From the NCBI RefSeq assembly GCF_030812475.1, contig NZ_JAUSSR010000004.1:310001-374000 (forward strand): a stretch of DNA of 64,000 nucleotides. The letters are read 5' to 3'. The position numbers were made by a program, and so were the translations under genes. The notes beneath the pieces were generated by a model. The model made no database searches. It had not been told where the DNA came from and saw only the letters and a list, made by a program, of their open reading frames with translations. The stretch is from Pseudomonas lini (GTDB taxonomy: Bacteria; Pseudomonadota; Gammaproteobacteria; Pseudomonadales; Pseudomonadaceae). Below, in pieces: positions 17,273 to 24,366 of the stretch. The first letter of the stretch is position 1. The number at the start of each line of letters is the position of its first letter.

Positions 17273-17554
17273 CTAGCGACGTGGCGTAACGGTCCTAGGA
17301 CGACCATACAAGGTCCTACACAAAGCCAGGAACTCCCAACCTTGCCCGCCGTTCCGATGAAGCTTATAGTCCGCTCCGTCGCCCCAATGGCGACCAGGTT
17401 TGGCGACCTGAGTTATCGGGTGCAAAAGCTCTGTGCTTTCTTGCAGACGCTGTTGCACGCTCGCAAAGCTGTCTCTAATGGCAGCTGTGCGCGGGAGACC
17501 TTCGGGTCTGCCGGTTTTCCGATCCCGGTTCGCCAACCTGCGTACAGCTGTCAC
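17273..17554 (-). CDS. doubtful 93-residue open frame opposite a structured leader
   Basis: An open frame with charged, Arg-rich composition (NRDRKTGRPEGLPRTAAIRD) and no hydrophobic core, family or convincing ribosome site. It lies antisense to the structured segment at 17481-17551 and may be open only because of local composition. It is listed because it covers most of a 443-base gap between the MATE gene and the small gene at 17615. Confidence 0.25.
   Translation of the reverse strand: MTAVRRLANRDRKTGRPEGLPRTAAIRDSFASVQQRLQESTELLHPITQVAKPGRHWGDGADYKLHRNGGQGWEFLALCRTLYGRPRTVTPRR
17481..17551 (+). ncRNA. candidate structured leader RNA upstream of a small gene
   Basis: An outer stem pairs 17481-17491 with 17541-17551 (11 pairs including two G-U). 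Inside it lie a UUCG-capped hairpin (AGACC-TTCG-GGTCT, 17496-17509) and further short complementary blocks (CCGG 17511-17514 with 17525-17528, or GGTT 17527-17530 with AACC 17535-17538, which are mutually exclusive). The structure ends 63 bases before the ATG at 17615. This could be a 5' regulatory element or the folded end of a mobile repeat. No covariance evidence is available. Confidence 0.35.
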
Positions 17555-17614
17555 CCAATTCGTTTGGCGACGATTGAGGGACAGTCAACCTTTGCCTTGA
17601 TCGGAGTTTTACCT

Positions 17615-17887
17615 ATGGAAAGATACATGCCCCTCACCGGAATCGACCTGATCCCGGCCTCCCTGCTCATCGACACCCAAGCCCCCCTCGACGTCCTGCA
17701 AGCCATGGCGGACCACCGCATCCGCACGGTCACGCAAGTGCTGGAAAACATCGCCTACCGCGCCGAGCTGGGCTGCGACACCGTAGTTTTGAAGGACTTT
17801 TCTCAACTGTTGGCCATTCCGTTACGCGACGGCTGTGACTTGATGGACGTGATCGGTCGACGCTTGCGAGCGCAGGCGAAGGAGTAA
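17615..17887 (+). CDS. small conserved-looking protein, unknown function
   Basis: 90 residues beginning MERYMPLTGIDLIP, with GGAG eight bases before the ATG. The body is helical (LDVLQAMADHRIRTVTQVLENIAYRAE) without a signal peptide or catalytic motif. The longer frame open from 17342 reads through the structured leader and is rejected. Size and composition resemble the small soluble pseudomonad proteins of the DUF3077/DUF6124 kind, but I cannot place it in a family. Confidence 0.6.
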   Translation: MERYMPLTGIDLIPASLLIDTQAPLDVLQAMADHRIRTVTQVLENIAYRAELGCDTVVLKDFSQLLAIPLRDGCDLMDVIGRRLRAQAKE

Positions 17888-17926
17888 GTAAAAACGGCTG
17901 TCAGTCAATCAAGCAAATGCGGCCCC

Positions 17927-18038
17927 TGTAGGAGCGAGCTTGCTTCGGGCGGCGTTCCGACGATGGTCGTTAACGATAACGGGTTTACTGGTTAAACGCG
18001 GCGCTCTTGAGTCCATCGCGAGCAAGCTCGCTCCTACA
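17927..18038. repeat. REPIN element
   Basis: Two inverted REP cores (TGTAGGAGCGAGCTTGCTT at 17927-17945 and its inverted partner ending at 18038) flank a spacer with GGCGTTCCGACGATGG, GTCGTTAACGATAACG and GTTTACTGGTTAAACGCGG. The same spacer phrases recur at 60835-61017. Such REPINs are mobilised in trans by RAYT transposases and are common in P. fluorescens; no RAYT gene is in this window. Confidence 0.9.
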
Positions 18039-18149
18039 ATTTTTAACTGACTGCATTAGCCGCTATGGGCGCCTGTTTCTGCGATTGCGATCTGTGCGCA
18101 ATCGCGTCTGAAGGACCTTCGTGACCCCATTGACCGAAGCCACTTCACC

Positions 18150-18262
18150 AAAAAAAATGTGAAAAAAAATGTGAAGATAATTTTGTTCAAAGAGCCCGCA
18201 ATTCCTCTGTAGCCCGCTAAATCAGCGCCTATTCATCAAGTCAGAATGTGAAAAAAAATGTG
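18150..18262. repeat. short A-tract direct repeats
   Basis: The 17-mer ATGTGAAAAAAAATGTG occurs twice, at 18157-18173 and 18246-18262, and a further A-tract followed by TGTG immediately precedes the first copy, giving three A8-TGTG units. The rest of the 447-base gap between 17888 and 18334 holds the REPIN and no gene that I can support. The spacing of 89 bases between the copies is roughly eight and a half helical turns. Function unknown. Confidence 0.5.
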
Positions 18263-18334
18263 CAGACTTTCATACGGTACAGACCGCTACGTCCCTGATC
18301 ACATCACAATCCTGGCTCAACCCGATTCGACACA

Positions 18335-18661
18335 TCACCACCCCAAAAACTTGAACAACCACAACCCCCCCATCCCAACCGCCAGCGTCAAAACCGTATT
18401 CCGCGTCTGCCAGGCCACCCACGCCGCAATAATAGCGGCCGGTATCTGGGGATTGTTCAACACGAACTCCCCCTGCCCATTGGGGTACACCACAGCCGGC
18501 AGCACAAGCGCCGCCAGCACACTCGCCGGTACGTAAAGCAAAGCCCGGCTCAGCACCGACGGGATGCGCAACCGGCCATACAGTTCCACAAAGGACAGAC
18601 GCATGGCGAAGGTTCCCACGCCGACCGCCAGAAACAATCCCCACAAGGCTAAATCACTCAT
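18335..18661 (-). CDS. azlD: AzlD-family branched-chain amino-acid exporter subunit
   Basis: 108 residues with about four hydrophobic helices and the family sequence GVGTFAMRLSF near the N-terminus and LAVGMGGLWLF at the C-terminus. AzlD is the small partner of AzlC in inner-membrane amino-acid export. Its start overlaps the azlC stop by four bases (ATGA), so the two are translationally coupled. Confidence 0.9.
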   Translation of the reverse strand: MSDLALWGLFLAVGVGTFAMRLSFVELYGRLRIPSVLSRALLYVPASVLAALVLPAVVYPNGQGEFVLNNPQIPAAIIAAWVAWQTRNTVLTLAVGMGGLWLFKFLGW

Positions 18662-19398
18662 TGCGTCTCCCTCTCGACGTCGTGGGTCAGCGCAGCGCTT
18701 AGTGGGCGCTTGCGAATACTCTCGATCAACAGCCCTGCCATGACGCCGCCGAGGGACGCGGTGACCAGCCCGAGGTTGTACGGCATATCGACCGCAATCA
18801 CGGCGAGCAGCCCGCCGACCGTGGCGGCGCCCAGGGTCGCCGCGCTACGAATGCCGGGAACCAGCAGCGCCAGAAACGAAAGCGGTATGGCGAAGCTCAA
18901 TGACCAGGTCTCGGGGATGCTGGCGCCCAGGTAAATACCCGCCAATACCGACAATTGCCAGGACAGCCACATCGCAACGGCGGTGCCGGCATAGTAGTGG
19001 TGGGCGAATCGCCCCAGCTCGCCCGAGGATAGCTTGAGGCTGCACAGCGCGTAGGACTGGTCGGAAAGCATGTAGGACAATGGCCAGGTCCAGCGCCGGG
19101 GCAAGTGGTGCAGATAGGGGGCCAGTGACGCGCTGTACATGATGAAGCGCAAGTTGATGACCAGCGCGGTGACCACGATCGCCAGCGGCACAACGCCCGT
19201 ATGGAGCAGTTGCAATGCGACCATCTGCGCGGACCCGGAATAAAATAGCAGCGTCATGCCCATGGTCGTGCCGGGCGACAGGCCCATGTTGATCGCCATG
19301 ACCCCCGTCAGCAAACCGAATGGTACGACACCGGCACTCAATGGAATCAGCGCCCGGACACCTTGCATGAACGCTTCCCTTCCGGTTCGGTACGACAT
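18658..19398 (-). CDS. azlC: AzlC-family branched-chain amino-acid exporter
   Basis: 246 residues, the usual AzlC length, with five or more membrane segments and the conserved FGLLTGVMAINMGLSPG, LLFYSGSAQMVALQLL and LVINLRFIMYSASLAPYL. It pairs with AzlD to export branched-chain amino acids or analogues. The start at 19398 is fixed by an ideal AAGGAGG four bases upstream; a much longer open frame to 19893 has no support. A fossil LysR gene diverges from it, so its original regulator appears to have been lost. Confidence 0.92.
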   Translation of the reverse strand: MSYRTGREAFMQGVRALIPLSAGVVPFGLLTGVMAINMGLSPGTTMGMTLLFYSGSAQMVALQLLHTGVVPLAIVVTALVINLRFIMYSASLAPYLHHLPRRWTWPLSYMLSDQSYALCSLKLSSGELGRFAHHYYAGTAVAMWLSWQLSVLAGIYLGASIPETWSLSFAIPLSFLALLVPGIRSAATLGAATVGGLLAVIAVDMPYNLGLVTASLGGVMAGLLIESIRKRPLSAALTHDVERETQ

Positions 19399-19611
19399 CT
19401 CGCCTCCTTGTTTTTGTGTTCGTGAACCGGTTCGATTAACCGTACGCCGACCGCTCTGAAGCTGAATACAGGGTAAGCTGGGGTTATTGAACGCCATCTG
19501 CGCAGACCTTTGTCTGATCCGTGGTCCGCAGTCCATCGTACGGTAGAGTGTGGACCCGGAGCCCGATCGGCAGAACCGACTTTTTTTTCGCGCAAACAGG
19601 TAGTTTTTGTT

Positions 19612-19817
19612 ATGGCTAAAAGCCCCCAGCCAGATCAGGCCCTGCTCTCGATGCCCTCTTTCAAGGCCATGAGATCCTTTGTGGCGGCCGCCAAGTATCG
19701 CAACTTTACCCGGGCCGCGGAGGCGTTGTGCGTCACCCAGGCGGCGATCAGCCGAAGAAGGCAGAGGATCCGGCGTGTGGGCGTTTGAAGGACTGGCTGA
19801 TTGCCCGGTTCGAGTGA
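19612..19817 (+). pseudogene. LysR-family regulator reduced by internal deletion
   Basis: The N-terminus of a GcvA-like LysR regulator is intact (MAKSPQPDQALLSMPSFKAM, then FVAAAKYRNFTRAAEALCVTQAAISR), but after about 53 codons the reading shifts. In another frame the very next bases encode PACGRLKDWLIARFE followed by a stop at 19815-19817, which is the typical C-terminal end of the same family. So roughly 200-240 codons are missing and the two ends are joined out of frame. The gene diverges from azlC, the usual position of a LysR regulator. The literal product would be a 58-residue peptide without a complete DNA-binding domain. Confidence 0.8.
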
Positions 19818-20000
19818 ACTTGGTCGAGCAATCGAGTGCTGATGCCCTAAACACGCGGCAACGGCGATACGCACTTTCTATACAAGGCTGCATTGCAGTG
19901 GTGGTATCAGTTCCACTCGCTATCGACCGCGCTCGCGTCGAGGTACTGGAACAACACCCACAACTTTGCCAAAATAATTTCCGGTGATTTAGCTCGCCTT

Positions 20001-20765
20001 TCAGCCATCCGACTCAGGAGGCGTCCGAGCGTCAAGTGACCGTCTCCTGTATGTCTTGTAGATCTGCTGGACTTCTGGGTTGTCCAGGTTTTCGTACGTG
20101 ATGCCTTCCTTGTCAAGGCCATCCAGACCTCTGATGCCGCTGATGGTCTCCGGCCACTGGTCCCGACTGGATATTTCGACTACGAACGGTTTCAGATAGT
20201 TATCGAGATGCCCATTTGAAGGCTCTCGGATCTCGTCGCCAAGTTTTCGCAAGTAGTCATCCTTACTTGTCCTGGACCAATCGATGGCGAACCTGGCCCG
20301 ATAGCAGAGCTCCATGAAGACCAGGAGAATCGTGCGCCCGTTGCCGTCCAGAAAGGGGTGTGCGAAAGCGAGCTGCCCCATTACCTCGCCAGGGCGGTTT
20401 TTGAAGCGCTTCTTGTCTGCAGCGAGTTCAAGCGCATAGTCGACAGACATCCTGATGAAGTCCGGACGCTCGAAGGCAGTGCTATGGGGATTGTCGTGTG
20501 AGCCCTTGAAGAGGGCCAAATGAGGTACGAGCTCATTCCGATCTTTCCCCGCCCAGTGATAGAAATCGGAAAACAGGATTTCGTGAACTTTGAGCACTGT
20601 CCTGTAATCGATGGACTTCTTCTCAGCCAAATAAGCAAGAGCATCTTCAATACTTGATTCGAACGAAAGATGCTCTGACTCTTTTACTTCAGTGGGATCC
20701 TTCAGCTGTAACGAATTTTGAAGATATCCAGCAGTTTCAAAATCACCGAACGGATCAAATATCAT
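20001..20765 (-). CDS. Fic-domain toxin (AMPylase)
   Basis: 254 residues. The Fic motif HPFLDGNGRTIL lies at 136-147, with the catalytic His136, Asp140 and Arg144; the beta-hairpin flap region HLALFKGSHDNPHST precedes it. Fic enzymes transfer AMP to target proteins; FicT toxins modify GyrB and ParE and block replication. The second motif arginine (HxFx[D/E]GNGRxxR) is Leu147 here, which may weaken ATP gamma-phosphate binding. It is coupled by a four-base overlap to the antitoxin gene upstream (20762-21022). The C-terminal 40 residues are charged and of unknown role. Confidence 0.88.
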   Translation of the reverse strand: MIFDPFGDFETAGYLQNSLQLKDPTEVKESEHLSFESSIEDALAYLAEKKSIDYRTVLKVHEILFSDFYHWAGKDRNELVPHLALFKGSHDNPHSTAFERPDFIRMSVDYALELAADKKRFKNRPGEVMGQLAFAHPFLDGNGRTILLVFMELCYRARFAIDWSRTSKDDYLRKLGDEIREPSNGHLDNYLKPFVVEISSRDQWPETISGIRGLDGLDKEGITYENLDNPEVQQIYKTYRRRSLDARTPPESDG

Positions 20766-21022
20766 GCGTTACGTTTCTTTGAACGCCTCTTTTCCTGAAG
20801 ATATTGTCCTTGGAGCGTCAGGATCTCGGACTTGCTGAGGACGCCTTTCCTCTTGAGATTGACGAGCAACTGTTCGACACCGTCCAGCTCAACAGCATCG
20901 CCAGCCAGACGGGTTATGGTCACCGCCATACGACTCATACCGTCAAGTTCAGCAGTGATATTGTGCGCCTTGGCAAGCTGGCGGACTTGATTTGCGACAC
21001 TTACAGTGGCTGTTTGGGTCAT
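20762..21022 (-). CDS. Fic-partner antitoxin (VbhA/FicA-like)
   Basis: 86 residues, helical and charged, directly upstream of and overlapping the Fic gene. Near the N-terminus, NITAELDGMSR (residues 21-31) matches the position and form of the class I inhibitory motif [S/T]xxxE[G/N], with Asp27 in place of Glu (T23-AEL-D27-G28). In the VbhA type this acidic residue pairs with the second Fic-motif arginine, which is also changed in the partner here. The lysine/arginine-rich C-terminus (QEKRRSKKRNA) is unlike the family core. Confidence 0.75.
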   Translation of the reverse strand: MTQTATVSVANQVRQLAKAHNITAELDGMSRMAVTITRLAGDAVELDGVEQLLVNLKRKGVLSKSEILTLQGQYLQEKRRSKKRNA

Positions 21023-21401
21023 TGCTAAGCCCTCTATATGCGGTCAAATCATAGCATGGGGCGGCCTTTTCGTCGCCACTGGTTGTTAGCCAGGATTACT
21101 GGAAAGAAAGCAGCCAAAGCTACGCTGACGCGTTGGTCAAGGCACGGTCTGCTTCGCAGCTCAGGAGAGCGACCATGATGTTTCGCAGAACATGGGTGAC
21201 GAACCCTGACCCAGCACAGAGGTCAAAGCCAGTGATGACATCGCCAATGATCGAAGGCCTCCCGGCCTGCTTCATTCACGGGCGACGCCAGGGGTTCACA
21301 CACTTTAGGGTGCGCCGGATCATTTTCAGCAGGCTCGGATTCTGTCGGGGTGCAGGCGCTGACTGCTGCTAACGTCCAATGCTCCCGTTCGGAGTACGAA
21401 A
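21023..21401. other. gene-free gap upstream of the SYLF gene
   Basis: About 380 bases between the divergent Fic antitoxin and SYLF genes. Short open frames exist on both strands but have neither ribosome sites nor recognisable products, and no REP core or hairpin was noticed. It presumably contains the two divergent promoters; I could not place them with confidence. Confidence 0.4.
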
Positions 21402-21962
21402 ATGACTCAGTCCATGCGGTTCTTCCTATCGATCGTCCTCGCGACAGCCTCACTGGCCTCGGCGAGCTTGCTGAACACTGCTGGTGCGGCAACCGCCGAG
21501 GATCTGAATGCCGACTCTCGGCAAGCGTTGCAAACGCTCTACAAAGCGACGCCCTTTGCCCAAACCATTTCGAAAAACGCCAAGGCGATACTGGTCTTTC
21601 CGAAAATCATCAAGGCCGGTCTCGTGTTTGGCGGCAGTTATGGTGAAGGCGCGTTGATGAAGGGCAAGACAGTAGAGGCTTATTACAACTCCGTCACCGG
21701 GTCATGGGGGCTGCAGGCAGGCGCTCAGTCGTATGGCTATGCGGTGTTCCTGATGACCGATAAGGCCGTGGACTATGTGCGCAAAACCAAGGGCTGGGAA
21801 ATCGGCGTAGGCCCGACTGTGGTGGTGGTGGATGAAGGGATGGCGAAGAACCTGTCGAGCTCGACGTTGAAGGACGATGCCTACGCGTTCATTTTCGACC
21901 AGCAGGGGTTGATGGCCGGGGTCAGCATCGAAGGCACCAAGATTTCCCTGATCAAGCGCTGA
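21402..21962 (+). CDS. SYLF/Ysc84-domain lipid-binding protein, exported
   Basis: 186 residues. A signal peptide (about 1-29, ending GAA) is followed by the SYLF domain: SRQALQTLYKATPFAQ, AILVFPKIIKAGLVFGGSYGEGAL, YYNSVTGSWGLQAGAQSYGYAV and the C-terminal AGVSIEGTKIS. SYLF proteins bind phosphoinositide-like lipids or act at membranes; bacterial members are secreted or periplasmic and of unclear role. GGAG precedes the ATG. It stands alone between toxin-antitoxin modules. Confidence 0.9.
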   Translation: MTQSMRFFLSIVLATASLASASLLNTAGAATAEDLNADSRQALQTLYKATPFAQTISKNAKAILVFPKIIKAGLVFGGSYGEGALMKGKTVEAYYNSVTGSWGLQAGAQSYGYAVFLMTDKAVDYVRKTKGWEIGVGPTVVVVDEGMAKNLSSSTLKDDAYAFIFDQQGLMAGVSIEGTKISLIKR

Positions 21963-22050
21963 GGCCGGTCGTCTGGCGCAGGGATGCGCCAGACGCAAAA
22001 TCACCGGATAGTCGCTCGGCACAATTGAGGCATTGAGCGCATGGATTTTT

Positions 22051-22464
22051 TCAGTGAACCCAGTCTTCGAAAACCAGTCCTTCAACGCGGCTGAATTCGC
22101 GCACATTATTCGTGACCAGCGTACAGCCTGAAGCAATTGCATGGCCCGCAATGGCGGTGTCGTTCTCGCCGATGAGTAAACCTGCCTGAGCGAGCTGAAG
22201 CTTCGCCTCCACCGTTGCGTCCACGGCTCCCTGGTCCCAAGGCAGCACCGCATCCAGGCGTTTCACGAACTCATCGACCAACGTTTTGTGCTTGGGCGAC
22301 GCCTTCTTGCCGATCTGCCCATAACGCATTTCAGCGTAGGTGATCGCAGAAATCACGATTCGATTGTTTCGCTCAACGGCTGCGGCCAATCGTTGCAGCA
22401 CATGCTCGGGACGTTCGCGCATGATGAACGAGCAAATGCAGGTATCCAGCATGTACATGGTCAC
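22051..22464 (-). CDS. vapC: VapC-type PIN-domain ribonuclease toxin
   Basis: 137 residues. The PIN-domain acidic residues are all present: Asp7 in MLDTCI, Glu45 in YAEM, Asp102 in ENDTAIAGHA, and the following TNN at 118-120. VapC toxins cut initiator tRNA or rRNA with Mg2+. It is coupled by four bases to vapB upstream and is probably silenced by VapB binding the operator at 22702-22722. Confidence 0.93.
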   Translation of the reverse strand: MTMYMLDTCICSFIMRERPEHVLQRLAAAVERNNRIVISAITYAEMRYGQIGKKASPKHKTLVDEFVKRLDAVLPWDQGAVDATVEAKLQLAQAGLLIGENDTAIAGHAIASGCTLVTNNVREFSRVEGLVFEDWVH

Positions 22465-22691
22465 AGATTGAACCTGCCTTCATCACTGATGACCTCCGGC
22501 CGTTCTTCAAGAAAGTCAGCATCAGCTTTTGGCTGTTCAGCCAGAGAAAGCCAGCTCGGACGTGCAGGCCGCAAAGTGATGGTGTCGCCGTTGCGTGTAA
22601 TTTCCAACTCTCCAACCCCCTCATAGGCCATATCAGTGGGCAAGCGAATGGCTTGATTCTTGCCGTTCTTGAAAATCGAGACAGTGCGCAT
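22461..22691 (-). CDS. vapB: VapB-type antitoxin, AbrB/SpoVT fold
   Basis: 76 residues. The N-terminus MRTVSIFKNGKNQAIRLPTDM is the swapped-hairpin AbrB-like DNA-binding fold of VapB antitoxins; the C-terminal segment (about 45-76) is the toxin-wrapping tail. The ATG at 22691 starts the conserved domain and follows GGGGTGG; an ATG five codons earlier (22706) lies inside the operator repeat and is less likely. It autoregulates the vapBC operon with VapC. Confidence 0.9.
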   Translation of the reverse strand: MRTVSIFKNGKNQAIRLPTDMAYEGVGELEITRNGDTITLRPARPSWLSLAEQPKADADFLEERPEVISDEGRFNL

Positions 22692-22701
22692 AACCACCCC
22701 A

Positions 22702-22749
22702 TGCATATGTTTGGCATATGCAGTATAGCAAGCTCGCTTACACATACAA
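22702..22749 (-). promoter_or_regulatory. vapBC promoter and operator
   Basis: Reading on the minus strand, -35 TTGTAT (22749-22744), a 16-base spacer and -10 TATACT (22727-22722) form a good sigma70 promoter. An inverted repeat, TGCATATG-TTTGG-CATATGCA (22702-22722), begins at the last base of the -10 box and covers the start-site region, just where a VapB dimer would block transcription. Its end lies 11 bases before the vapB ATG. Confidence 0.7.
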
Positions 22750-22867
22750 GACGGGTAAATCGGCCACGGCCCCTGCACTTTCAGTACCGGCATACCCGCG
22801 ACGATGTCGATTCGGTTGGGGCCGACCCGGCTGGGCTCCACGCTGTCCATTGGTCGAGACCATTTGC

Positions 22868-22904
22868 TCTATAGATTCAAAATATCTATATTTGAGTCTA
22901 TAGA
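22868..22904 (+). promoter_or_regulatory. operator of the first RES-Xre module
   Basis: An inverted repeat with 14-base arms (22868-22881 and 22891-22904, TCTATAGATTCAAA with one mismatch) around a nine-base spacer, ATATCTATA. It lies 19 bases upstream of the antitoxin ATG and contains -10-like TATA sequences, so binding would occlude the promoter. Xre-type antitoxins of this family bind inverted repeats at their own promoter. Confidence 0.7.
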
Positions 22905-22923
22905 CTACTCAGGAGCAATAGAG

Positions 22924-23328
22924 ATGGCCCTCGCCCTCCAAGAACAGGCATTCACCAAAAGCCAGTGCGTGACGGGTCTGCGTGCGGCGGTTGGCATTCT
23001 CGAAAAATGGACCGCGTCCAGCGATCAGACTTGCCGCATCCTGCGCATTTCCCGCAGCACCTACACCCGCGCCCGGCAGCACGATCCCGACTGGGCGGTG
23101 ACGCTTGACTCTGACCAGATGCAGCGCATTAGTTTTGTGCTTAACATCCACGCCGCGCTGCGCCTGGTCTTCGATAACCCGGAAAATGTCTATGGTTTTC
23201 CATCGATGGCCAACGACAACGAGTTTTTCAACGGGCGCAGCCCGCTCGAGATCATGTCCCAGGGCGATATGATTTCCCTGTATGAAACCTTTCGGCGCAT
23301 TGACGTGCTGCGGGGCGCGCAATGGTGA
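22924..23328 (+). CDS. Xre/MbcA/ParS antitoxin of a RES module
   Basis: 134 residues. An N-terminal helix-turn-helix-like part (CVTGLRAAVGILEKWTASSD and LRISRSTYTRARQH) is followed by the C-terminal antitoxin domain with LVFDNPENVYGFPSMANDNEFFNGRSPLEIM, the NxxxxGxxPLE signature of the Xre-MbcA-ParS family. It binds and neutralises the RES toxin encoded next, with which it overlaps by seven bases. The ATG at 22924 follows AGGAG; the longer frame from 22804 runs through the operator and is rejected. Confidence 0.9.
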   Translation: MALALQEQAFTKSQCVTGLRAAVGILEKWTASSDQTCRILRISRSTYTRARQHDPDWAVTLDSDQMQRISFVLNIHAALRLVFDNPENVYGFPSMANDNEFFNGRSPLEIMSQGDMISLYETFRRIDVLRGAQW

Positions 23329-24014
23329 GGCTCGACGAACTGGAAGCGCTTGCCGGCGAGCAGTTGCAGGCCTACCGACTGGTCAATTCGAAGTTTCCGC
23401 CGATTGCGTTGTTTGATGATGTCGCGGATGCGGACGAGTTTGAGGTGCTGTATCAGATCCAGGCGCTGACCAATCCCCGGTTGAAAAACGAAGTGGGTCA
23501 CCTTGAGCTGATTCCACGAGCGCAGATTCCGTTCGGCATTCCCGGCTGTTCTTACGCGACCGCCCCCTTTACCCACGTCAACCCGGCGGGCTCGCGGTTC
23601 AGCGATGGCAGTTTTGGCGTGCTGTACCTGGCGGACTCCATGGAAACGGCGCTGGCCGAAGTGCGGCATCACCAGAGTCTATATTGGTCGAATGTGCCGA
23701 GCCTCAACTACGAGCGGTTTGTTTTCCGTGGACTGTCGTGTTCCTTTGTCGACGCGGGCATGAAAGATGCGGCGCAAATCCCGATGACCGATCCTGTCTA
23801 TGATCCTGACGATTACACCGATTCCCGTCGTCTGGGGAGGTCCGTCAAAGAGGCCGGTTATCCCGGGATTCGCTACAACTCCGTGCGCATGTTGAGCAGT
23901 CATTGCTGGGCGCTGATGACGCCACGACCGGTGTTATCTGTTATTCAAACTGCGCATTACGAAATGGTCTGGAATGGACAGGTCACCAGTGTCAGCAAGA
24001 TCAGCGAGGCCTGA
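23322..24014 (+). CDS. RES-domain toxin (NAD-degrading)
   Basis: 230 residues. RES-domain features are AYRL with Arg19, GSRFSDGSFGVLYLADSMETALAEVRHH, with the conserved Glu in ETALAE, and RYNSVR with the Ser at the C-terminal side. RES toxins such as MbcT and P. putida Res degrade NAD+ and stop growth. It lies immediately behind its antitoxin gene with a seven-base overlap. It is longer than the second RES protein of this window and belongs to a different branch. Confidence 0.9.
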   Translation: MVRLDELEALAGEQLQAYRLVNSKFPPIALFDDVADADEFEVLYQIQALTNPRLKNEVGHLELIPRAQIPFGIPGCSYATAPFTHVNPAGSRFSDGSFGVLYLADSMETALAEVRHHQSLYWSNVPSLNYERFVFRGLSCSFVDAGMKDAAQIPMTDPVYDPDDYTDSRRLGRSVKEAGYPGIRYNSVRMLSSHCWALMTPRPVLSVIQTAHYEMVWNGQVTSVSKISEA

Positions 24015-24068
24015 AACCCCGGCCCCGCATGACTTGTGTACCGCTGGATCATGGGAACCGCCAAATCC

Positions 24069-24153
24069 TGTAGGAGCCCGGCTTGCCGGCGAAGGCGTCT
24101 TCACAGGCGATGCAAGGCTTGAGACTGCCTTCGCCGGCAAGCCGGCTCCTACC
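24069..24153. repeat. REPIN of the GCCGGCTTGCCGGCGAA type
   Basis: Two inverted REP cores (TGTAGGAGCCCGGCTTGCC at the left, its partner ending in GCCGGCTCCTACC at the right) with an additional inner pair, GTCT/AGAC. This is a second REP sub-type, distinct from the GAGCTTGCTC elements elsewhere in the window. It sits in the 352-base gap behind the RES toxin gene; I see no gene in the rest of that gap. Confidence 0.88.
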
Positions 24154-24366
24154 GGATTTGCGTAGACCTGCTGGTTCCAGGTATCCCTTGCTACAGCGCC
24201 TGGTCGTTCGGCAGCTCGGTGGCGAGGATGTCCAAGGTGAGTCACTGGACGCAGGCTTAGCCGGAACGCACCTTCGTGAGCACGGGGAGTCACAATAGAC
24301 GTGCCCCATTCGTCATGATTTCACCACGCTGGTCTTATTGGCGTTGCCAGGGTCTGGAGGTCCTCA

